A stretch of DNA of 7,958 nucleotides from Dehalococcoidia bacterium (GTDB taxonomy: Bacteria > Chloroflexota > Dehalococcoidia > GIF9 > AB-539-J10): contig SOJG01000024.1 of NCBI GenBank assembly GCA_004375885.1, positions 1 through 7,958 on the forward strand. The letters are read 5' to 3'. The notes under the pieces were generated by a model. The model did not search any database. It saw only the letters and a list, made by a program, of their open reading frames with translations, and was not told the DNA's origin. Position numbers and translations under genes: made by a program. Numbering within the stretch: position 1 is the stretch's first letter; every line of letters begins with the position of its first letter. Shown here piece after piece: positions 1 through 4,672 of this stretch.

Positions 1-96
1 CTGGGGGCAAGTTGCCCAGGCTGGCGGCAGCCCTCTCCATCTCTGGAGGCGTGCCCCGGAGCCTTCGTTCACGCCTTGAACGATTCTTGCTCTTCG

Positions 97-133
97 GCTC
101 ACAATAACACGAGACGTAGGGCTCACATTGACA
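97..133. repeat. Two imperfect 13-bp direct repeats in the upstream non-coding region
   Basis: The words gctcacaataaca (97-109) and gctcacattgaca (121-133) match at 11 of 13 positions and are separated by 11 bases. On the minus strand they read tgt(c/t)a(a/t)tgtgagcc, and the copy starting at 109 continues into gaagagcaagaatc. From memory this resembles a degenerate form of a dispersed palindromic repeat (tgtcattgcgag...gaagcaatct) common in many environmental genomes, including Chloroflexota. The match to that family is inferred, not computed. Bases 1-96 and 134-164 hold nothing else I can identify. Confidence 0.35.
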
Positions 134-164
134 GAGGTGAAGGGCTAGAGATCATAAGGCAGGC

Positions 165-194
165 TTGCCTAAGGTCTGCGACACGAAGTATAAT
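165..194 (+). promoter_or_regulatory. Sigma70-type promoter for the aminotransferase gene
   Basis: A perfect -10 hexamer TATAAT (189-194) lies 18 bases downstream of TTGCCT (165-170), which shares TTG with the -35 consensus. Transcription would start near 201-203, giving a leader of about 30 nt. A purine-rich Shine-Dalgarno stretch GAGAGGG (221-227) sits just ahead of the ATG at 232. Spacing and orientation fit the downstream gene well. This is the best-formed promoter in the window. Confidence 0.7.
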
Positions 195-231
195 GGATTA
201 GCTCTGCCCGCAAACAGAAAGAGAGGGAAAC

Positions 232-1185
232 ATGCCAGCCTACGCCTTCTTCAACAAGCAGTTTATGCCGCTAGCTGAGGCCAAGATCGGAATCATGACG
301 CAGGCCCTCCATTATGGCACCGCTTGCTTCGAGGGCATCCGCGGGCACTGGGACAGCGAGCAGAAAAGGTTCTGCCTGTTTAGACTTCAGGACCACTACA
401 AACGTATGCTTGAGGGCTGTCGCATCCTGAAGATAGATCTCCCCTACTCCGTTGATGAGCTTTGCCACTTGACCAGCGAGCTTCTGGAGCAGAGCGGCTA
501 CCGGGAAAGCGTATATATCCGTCCTTTAGCCTATAAGAGTTCCGACACCCTCGCGGTTCGTCTCCACGACGTGGAGGATGATTTCCTTATTGCTGTGACC
601 ACCTTCCCTCCTTACCTTGATGTGGAGAACGGTGTTCGCTGCTGCGTCTCATCGTGGCGTCGGGTCGATGATACCATGGTTCCACCTCGAGGCAAGATTT
701 GCGGCATCTACGTAAACAGCGCACTAGCCAAGACCGAGGCTCAGGAAAACGGCTTTGATGAAGCAATAGTGCTGACGCAGGATGGGCATGTCTGCGAGGG
801 CAGCGCTGAGAATATCTTTCTTGTTTTGCAGGGCAAACTGGTGACCCCTCCGTCATCCGATAACATACTCATGGGCATCACCAGGGACACGGTCATCAAA
901 TTGGCCAAAGACGAACTGGGCGTAGATACGATGGAAAGACAAGTGGACAGAAGCGAGCTTTATGTAGCCGAAGAGTGTTTCCTTACGGGGACCGCAGCCA
1001 ACGTAGCCCCCATCCTGGAGATTGACCATCGCCTTATAGGCAGGGGAGAGATTGGCAAGATGACGGCTGAATTGCAGAAGCTGTTCGCCGCAGCTATGCT
1101 GGGAAGAAATCCTAAATACCCTGATTGGTATTACCTGTTTTGCCCCAAAGCTCCTGTACAATCGGGGCATAACCGAATCACCTAG
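232..1185 (+). CDS. ilvE: Branched-chain amino acid aminotransferase (PLP fold type IV)
   Basis: The product should transfer an amino group between glutamate and the 2-oxo acids of leucine, isoleucine and valine, in the cytoplasm, using pyridoxal phosphate. The 317 residues align with E. coli IlvE along most of their length: ALHYGTACFEGIR (25-37), YIRPL (95-99), VSSW (139-142), Lys155 as the Schiff-base lysine, the E-G-S-A-E-N loop (189-194), GITRDT (215-220, phosphate binding) and TGTAANVAPI (252-261). The ATG has a good Shine-Dalgarno sequence (221-227) and a strong promoter. Two oddities stand out. The lysine motif is K-I-C-G-I-Y where E. coli has K-A-G-G-N-Y, and about 15 residues follow the usual C-terminus, ending inside a stem-loop. 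The related D-amino-acid aminotransferases and aminodeoxychorismate lyases are less likely given the FEGIR and SSW motifs. Its stop overlaps the convergent aldolase stop by four bases. Confidence 0.9.
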   Translation: MPAYAFFNKQFMPLAEAKIGIMTQALHYGTACFEGIRGHWDSEQKRFCLFRLQDHYKRMLEGCRILKIDLPYSVDELCHLTSELLEQSGYRESVYIRPLAYKSSDTLAVRLHDVEDDFLIAVTTFPPYLDVENGVRCCVSSWRRVDDTMVPPRGKICGIYVNSALAKTEAQENGFDEAIVLTQDGHVCEGSAENIFLVLQGKLVTPPSSDNILMGITRDTVIKLAKDELGVDTMERQVDRSELYVAEECFLTGTAANVAPILEIDHRLIGRGEIGKMTAELQKLFAAAMLGRNPKYPDWYYLFCPKAPVQSGHNRIT

Positions 1186-1200
1186 ATCGGACTTGCCCCG
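1163..1200. terminator. Stem-loop over the shared stop codons, possible bidirectional terminator
   Basis: CGGGGCA (1163-1169) pairs with TGCCCCG (1194-1200). Inside a symmetric 3x3 internal loop, CCGA (1173-1176) pairs with TCGG (1187-1190), leaving a 10-nt loop that contains CTAG, the stop codons of both convergent genes. There is no intergenic space, so any terminator here must lie within the coding ends. Neither side has a T-run, so it is not a classical intrinsic terminator. The structure is seen; the termination role is inferred. Confidence 0.4.
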
Positions 1201-1754
1201 GGGTCTACGTCCAAGGCCTTGAGCAGGTAGCGGAGGCGACAACTACGCTCCAGGACGACAGTGTAGTAATACGCTTCCTCTAGTAGCTGGCTGACAGCAA
1301 AGCTTCCGTGACCCCGTATCAATATCACCTTGTGCTCTCCTATCAGTCTGGCTATCTCGTCGGCAAGTTCTTCAAGCTTCACCTCTATGTCTGCACCCAA
1401 GATAGGCACCCTGGGCAACAAAGTCCGCCCTTCTACATCGCAGGGCACAATCTCTTCTTCCGTAAAGGACAAGGCAACAGCGTAAGGCGGATGAGCATGG
1501 ACCACTGCCAGTGCGGAGGTGTTCTTGTAGATACAGCGATGGACCTCCAATTCCGTTGAAGCCAGGGGTGTAGCCCGACTGTTCTTAGTTATCCCCGTCT
1601 GCACCAAATCTCCTTCCTGAATGGAGCCCAAGGGGCTACCTCGATGGGTAATAACCAGATGCTCGCCGAGCTTGACGCTGAGGTTACCTCCTTGGGCAGA
1701 AACCAGCCCTTGAGTGAAGAGCCCCTGCCCTACCGCCTGGAACTGAGACAGCAT
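1182..1754 (-). CDS. Class II aldolase/adducin-family protein (fuculose-phosphate aldolase type)
   Basis: This is a small zinc-dependent aldolase-fold protein of 190 residues, related to L-fuculose-1-phosphate aldolase and ribulose-5-phosphate 4-epimerase. The full active-site set is visible: G-G-N-L-S near residues 22-26, S-T-E with Glu68 (equivalent to catalytic Glu73 of FucA), V-H-A-H with His86 and His88, and R-G-H-G with His149 as third metal ligand. It is therefore probably an active metal-dependent lyase of a phosphorylated sugar or similar substrate, but the substrate cannot be told from sequence. I chose the ATG at 1754 over a GTG three codons upstream (1763). AGGTG (1765-1761) sits 6 bases before the ATG and overlaps that GTG, and the preceding gene stops just two bases before this ATG. 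It is last in the relA operon. Methylthioribulose-phosphate dehydratase (MtnB) is a paralogous alternative, though the retained S-T-E glutamate fits an aldolase. Confidence 0.85.
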   Translation of the reverse strand: MLSQFQAVGQGLFTQGLVSAQGGNLSVKLGEHLVITHRGSPLGSIQEGDLVQTGITKNSRATPLASTELEVHRCIYKNTSALAVVHAHPPYAVALSFTEEEIVPCDVEGRTLLPRVPILGADIEVKLEELADEIARLIGEHKVILIRGHGSFAVSQLLEEAYYYTVVLERSCRLRYLLKALDVDPGASPI

Positions 1755-1756
1755 TT

Positions 1757-2077
1757 TCAACACCTACGGTATGCGCCGTATAACTGCCACCACCCTCCCT
1801 TGAATCTCGACATAGCCGGAGCTATGGGAATATGGACAAGTCTCCCTCCCCCCCGCTGTGAGGCCAAGAACTCGATGCCGCGAGATATGTCGCTGTGGCG
1901 GCGGATATATCCTGCTTGCTGTAGTTTGTTCAGATTATAAGCTACCACCGAGGTAGAGCTCAGCCCGCATCCAGCAGCAATATCTCGAACCGTAGGAGGA
2001 TAACCTTTGTCATGCAAAAACTCGGTGACGAAGTTGATAATCCGTTCCTGTTTTTGCGAAAGCGGCTTAACAGTCAT
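1757..2077 (-). CDS. Stand-alone LexA-type winged-helix DNA-binding protein lacking the peptidase domain
   Basis: Residues 5-71 match the LexA N-terminal DNA-binding domain closely: L-S-x-K-Q-x-x-I near 6-13, G-Y-P-P-T-V-R-D-I-A (25-34), the helix-turn-helix with S-S-T-S-V-V-A-Y-N-L-N-K-L (40-52) and S-R-G-I-E-F-L (65-71). Normal LexA is about 200 residues, with an S24 Ser/Lys peptidase domain and an Ala-Gly cleavage site. Here the protein ends at 106 after a basic and aromatic tail (R-F-K-G-G-W-W...R-R-C) with no serine-lysine dyad region. It therefore should not self-cleave on RecA activation, and a role outside the SOS response or as a competitor for LexA sites is possible (inference). It lies 14 nt after rpsT, with only a weak GGTAG-like ribosome site, and stops two bases before the aldolase ATG, so the two are probably translated together. 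A frameshifted lexA is a possible alternative, but no peptidase sequence follows in any frame, because the aldolase begins at once. Confidence 0.8.
   Translation of the reverse strand: MTVKPLSQKQERIINFVTEFLHDKGYPPTVRDIAAGCGLSSTSVVAYNLNKLQQAGYIRRHSDISRGIEFLASQRGGGRLVHIPIAPAMSRFKGGWWQLYGAYRRC
1761..1765 (-). promoter_or_regulatory. Ribosome binding site that decides the aldolase start
   Basis: AGGTG on the minus strand lies within the last codons of the LexA-like gene, 6 bases ahead of ATG 1754-1752. The intervening ttgaaa contains the upstream TGA stop (1759-1757). The arrangement TGAaaATG favours terminating ribosomes re-starting on the aldolase. The same bases form the GTG of the longer open frame, which would then have no ribosome site of its own. 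Confidence 0.6.
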
Positions 2078-2091
2078 CGGCTACCGGTTGA

Positions 2092-2349
2092 CTACTTGTT
2101 GCCTAGCCTCTTCGTTAGGCGAGACTTAAGTCTCGCGCCCTTGTTCCTATGAATAATCCCCTTGGTCACCGCTTTGTCTATGCTACTTGTAGCCACCAGC
2201 GCCTTAGAATATGCCGATTCTTCACCAGCATCAATTGAGCTTCTGGCTTTGACGATATGTGTCTTAACGCTACGCCGCACCAAGCGGTTCCGTAACCGTT
2301 TTCTCTCTGCTGCCTTGGCTGCTTTGTTATCCCGTTTAATACCTGGCAC
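2092..2349 (-). CDS. rpsT: 30S ribosomal protein S20
   Basis: This 85-residue, strongly basic protein is ribosomal protein S20, which binds 16S rRNA and joins the small subunit early in assembly. The N-terminus M-P-G-I-K-R is typical, as are the Lys/Arg-rich helix R-N-R-L-V-R-R-S-V-K-T (residues 21-31) and the C-terminal G-I-I-H-R-N-K-G-A-R-L-K-S-R-L segment (64-78). Length matches the family. The start is GTG (2349-2347), directly adjoining the relA stop TAA (2352-2350), with a perfect AGGAGG inside the relA coding end. No separate promoter is evident, so it is probably co-transcribed with relA. E. coli rpsT also uses a non-AUG start, which there takes part in autogenous control. Whether that holds here is unknown. 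Confidence 0.96.
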   Translation of the reverse strand: MPGIKRDNKAAKAAERKRLRNRLVRRSVKTHIVKARSSIDAGEESAYSKALVATSSIDKAVTKGIIHRNKGARLKSRLTKRLGNK

Positions 2350-4488
2350 TTACGCCTCCTTTCTCATTACACTTACTACATTCCACACTGAATGGATTCT
2401 AGACATGATGCTGCTTAGCTGGGCGGCACTTTTCACCTCTAGGGTAAACTGCAGTGTAATAGTATCATTCCGGTGGTTGCTCACGCTGACCTCGCTAAGG
2501 TTTACCCCCTCTTCGGCTATGATAGCACTAATATCGCGAACAAGGCCAACTCGATCCCAAGCATCAATCTCAAGCATCGCAGGATAAACCTGCGCCACAG
2601 CACCCCACTCTACCCTGATCAACCTTTCCCGCTCTTTTTCGTGGACAATATTAGGGCAATCCTTGCGGTGCACAGTGATGCCGCGACCTTGCGTAATATA
2701 CCCAATAATCTTATCCCCGGGCAAGGGATGACAGCAGTTGGCCAAACGAGTAAGCAGGTCGCCTACGCCCAACACCTTAATGCTGACAGGACTGACCTTC
2801 CGTGGAGGCAGAACCTCGACCCTCTCTTCAGTTGGCTCCAATTCTCCGCTCAACCTGAGCGATATTTGAGCGGAGCTGATGCTGCCGCTGCCCAGGGCGG
2901 CAAAGAGGTCATCTGCGTCGTCATAGTCAAGTAGATGCGCGACTTTGTCAACCTTGGGCAGACCGATGCCCAGCCTCTTCAGCTCCCTGTCCCAGATCTC
3001 CCTACCAGCTTCAATGGACTGACTTCGCTCTTGTCTCTTGAACCATTGCCGAACCTTGTTTCGCGCCTGAGACGTCTTGATATAGCCAAGCTCAGGATTG
3101 AGCCAATCCAGACTGGGGCCTCTATCCATTTTGCTGGCCATGATCTCCACCATATCGCCGTTCTTAAGCGTGTAGTTCAAGCGCTCAAGCCTTCCATTCA
3201 CTTTAGCTCCAATACATCTGTAGCCCAGGTCAGTATGGATCCGAAAGGCGAAATCTAGCGGAGTGGCGCCCCTAGGCAGCTCCTTTATCTCTCCCTTAGG
3301 GGTATAGACGAACACTCGAGCCACAAGAACATCGGTCTTAATGTGCTCCAGGAATTCCTCACTATCAAGCTCCTCCCTCCAACCACCAAGCTGCCGCAGC
3401 CAGGCTATTTCATCATGGAACTGCTCGCCTCCTTTCCCTTCTTTATAGAGCCAGTGAGCAGCTACCCCATACTCGTTCACACGATGCATATCATGGGTCC
3501 GAATCTGTATTTCCAGCGGCGTTGTGCCCTGACACATAACCGTGGTATGCAAGGCTTGATAGCCGTTATCCTTTGGATTCGCAATGAAGTCGTCGAACTC
3601 CTCAGGTATAGGGCGCCAGAAATTGTGGATGATCCCCAGCGCCTTGTAACAATCTGGAACCGAGTTCACCAACACGCGTAAGGCGAAAAGGTCATGGATA
3701 TCGCCAAAATCCTTGCCCTGTGCATCATACTTACTCATCTTCTGATAAATGCTGTAGATGTGTTTAGCTCGGCCAGAGACCTTAGCCTCTATACTGACCT
3801 TATCTAATTCGCGGCATAGTGTCTCACTAACCTCAGTTATGAAGCCTTCCCTCTCGGCCCGCTTTCCAGCTATTAAGCGGGCAATCCGATGGTATGAACG
3901 CGGCTCCAGATAGCGAAATGCCAAGTCCTCCAGCTGCCACTTTGCCTGCCGCACACCCAATCGGTGCGCCAGGGGAGCATATATCTCCAGAGTCTCCTGC
4001 GCAATAGAACGCCGTTTCTCTGCGGGCAAAGCACCTAGTGTCCGCATATTATGCAACCTATCTGCCAATTTGATAAGAACCACCCGCAGGTCTTCGGCGG
4101 TAGCCAGAAGCATTTTGCGCAGGTTCTCCGCCTGCGCTTTCGACTTCGCTGCTCCCGTCAGAGCCCGGCTTGTGAGTCTGGTCAGCTTAGTAACGCCATC
4201 AACCAGTCCCGCTACTTGTGAACCGAAGTTGGCCTCGATTTCATCCAGCGATACACCGCAATCTTCAGGGACATCGTGCAACAAGGCGGCAGCCAGAGTT
4301 TCGGCATCAAGGTGAAAGTCAACCAGAATCAGAGCTGTACTCAAAGGGTGTTCCAGATAAGGCTCTCCCGTCTTCCGCAGTTGCCCCTGGTGGGCTCGCG
4401 AGGCAAATTCGTAGGCTGCCGTAATCAGAGCTACCTTATCCTCAGGCAGGTACGTACTGCCCTTTTCTACAAGCGTATCGACTTCCAT
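2350..4488 (-). CDS. relA: Rel/SpoT-family (p)ppGpp synthetase/hydrolase
   Basis: This long RelA-SpoT homologue (712 residues) makes and probably degrades the alarmone (p)ppGpp in response to starvation at the ribosome. In order: the HD hydrolase domain (about 24-180) with His47, H-D-V-P-E-D (71-76) and K-L-A-D-R-L-H-N (140-147); the synthetase domain (about 235-350) with R-A-K-H-I-Y-S-I-Y-Q-K-M (240-251), Asp266, Y-Q-A-L-H-T (310-315) and Glu326; a TGS domain (391-450); a Cys/His cluster (Cys585, Cys586, His607, Cys611); and an ACT/RRM domain (about 636-709). The hydrolase residues are intact, so it looks bifunctional. However, the synthetase carries E-F-D-D (297-300), the acidic signature of synthetase-only RelA, instead of R-x-K-D. 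ATG 4488 is the first possible start, since a stop codon in frame lies directly before it. It has no Shine-Dalgarno sequence. It heads a four-gene operon and is divergent from hisS. Confidence 0.95.
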   Translation of the reverse strand: MEVDTLVEKGSTYLPEDKVALITAAYEFASRAHQGQLRKTGEPYLEHPLSTALILVDFHLDAETLAAALLHDVPEDCGVSLDEIEANFGSQVAGLVDGVTKLTRLTSRALTGAAKSKAQAENLRKMLLATAEDLRVVLIKLADRLHNMRTLGALPAEKRRSIAQETLEIYAPLAHRLGVRQAKWQLEDLAFRYLEPRSYHRIARLIAGKRAEREGFITEVSETLCRELDKVSIEAKVSGRAKHIYSIYQKMSKYDAQGKDFGDIHDLFALRVLVNSVPDCYKALGIIHNFWRPIPEEFDDFIANPKDNGYQALHTTVMCQGTTPLEIQIRTHDMHRVNEYGVAAHWLYKEGKGGEQFHDEIAWLRQLGGWREELDSEEFLEHIKTDVLVARVFVYTPKGEIKELPRGATPLDFAFRIHTDLGYRCIGAKVNGRLERLNYTLKNGDMVEIMASKMDRGPSLDWLNPELGYIKTSQARNKVRQWFKRQERSQSIEAGREIWDRELKRLGIGLPKVDKVAHLLDYDDADDLFAALGSGSISSAQISLRLSGELEPTEERVEVLPPRKVSPVSIKVLGVGDLLTRLANCCHPLPGDKIIGYITQGRGITVHRKDCPNIVHEKERERLIRVEWGAVAQVYPAMLEIDAWDRVGLVRDISAIIAEEGVNLSEVSVSNHRNDTITLQFTLEVKSAAQLSSIMSRIHSVWNVVSVMRKEA
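2355..2360 (-). promoter_or_regulatory. Shine-Dalgarno of rpsT inside the relA coding end
   Basis: AGGAGG on the minus strand falls in the last codons of relA (Lys-Glu-Ala-stop), five bases before the GTG start of rpsT at 2349. A perfect ribosome site at ideal spacing supports the GTG as the true start and suggests translational coupling with the preceding gene. Confidence 0.8.
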
Positions 4489-4495
4489 CTAATTC

Positions 4496-4524
4496 ATAAT
4501 AATGCAAGAGCAGAAGTTACGCAA
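4496..4524 (-). promoter_or_regulatory. Promoter of the relA operon, placed for a leaderless message
   Basis: On the minus strand TTGCGT (4524-4519) is followed, after exactly 17 bases, by TATTAT (4501-4496), five of six matches to the -10 consensus. Only seven bases separate the -10 from the relA ATG at 4488, so transcription would begin at or one base before the A of the start codon. A second -10-like word, TATGAT (4530-4525), would give a leader of roughly 30 nt but has no -35 match. Confidence 0.5.
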
Positions 4525-4639
4525 ATCATAGTCGGCTACATCGGGTCCCGCGCGATCTGGCCTGTCACCGCCAGCCGTTCGCCTCCTTTCACCATAAGCC
4601 TGTCTTCTTGGCCATCGCTGCCAGTCGCTGGAACAAATG

Positions 4640-4648
4640 TGGTAAACT
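4640..4648 (+). promoter_or_regulatory. Possible extended -10 promoter for hisS
   Basis: TGG followed by TAAACT (hexamer 4643-4648) has the TGn extension and four of six -10 consensus bases. No convincing -35 is seen. Transcription would start near 4655, leaving a leader of about 18 nt that contains the ribosome site AAGGGGG (4660-4666). The layout parallels the gyrB promoter. The 184-nt divergent gap to relA holds no recognisable T-box. Confidence 0.4.
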
Positions 4649-4659
4649 GGACGACGGAC

Positions 4660-4666
4660 AAGGGGG
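4660..4666 (+). promoter_or_regulatory. Ribosome binding site supporting the TTG start of hisS
   Basis: AAGGGGG lies six bases before TTG 4673. No ATG or GTG exists between the in-frame stop at 4643-4645 and this TTG, and the translated start (M-Y-K-A-P-R-G-T) coincides with the usual HisRS N-terminus, so the site and the homology agree. Confidence 0.65.
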
Positions 4667-4672
4667 ATTTCT

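Noticed and set aside
1..19. Possible hairpin CTGGG...CCCAG at the window edge
   Set aside because: Only five pairs, no T-run, and it is cut by the window start, so it cannot be judged as a terminator.
1..201. Frame open from base 1 to TAG at 199-201 on the plus strand (66 codons)
   Set aside because: It runs through the promoter, the translation resembles no family I know and is rich in Ser, Arg and Cys. It could be a chance frame, though the tail of an upstream gene cannot be fully excluded.
853..1242. 129-codon frame antisense to the aminotransferase
   Set aside because: It is a shadow of a well-supported gene and shows no recognisable motif.
1757..2077. Reading the short LexA as a frameshifted full-length lexA
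   Set aside because: The aldolase starts two bases after the stop and its active-site motifs fill the next 570 bases, leaving no room for a peptidase domain in another frame.
2162..2934. Two long plus-strand frames antisense to rpsT and the relA end
   Set aside because: They overlap genes with clear homology and have no ribosome sites or family features.
4530..4570. T-box-like stretch (cgggtcccgcgcgat) upstream of hisS
   Set aside because: It lacks the conserved T-box antiterminator core, has no specifier stem-loop I can see and no following terminator.
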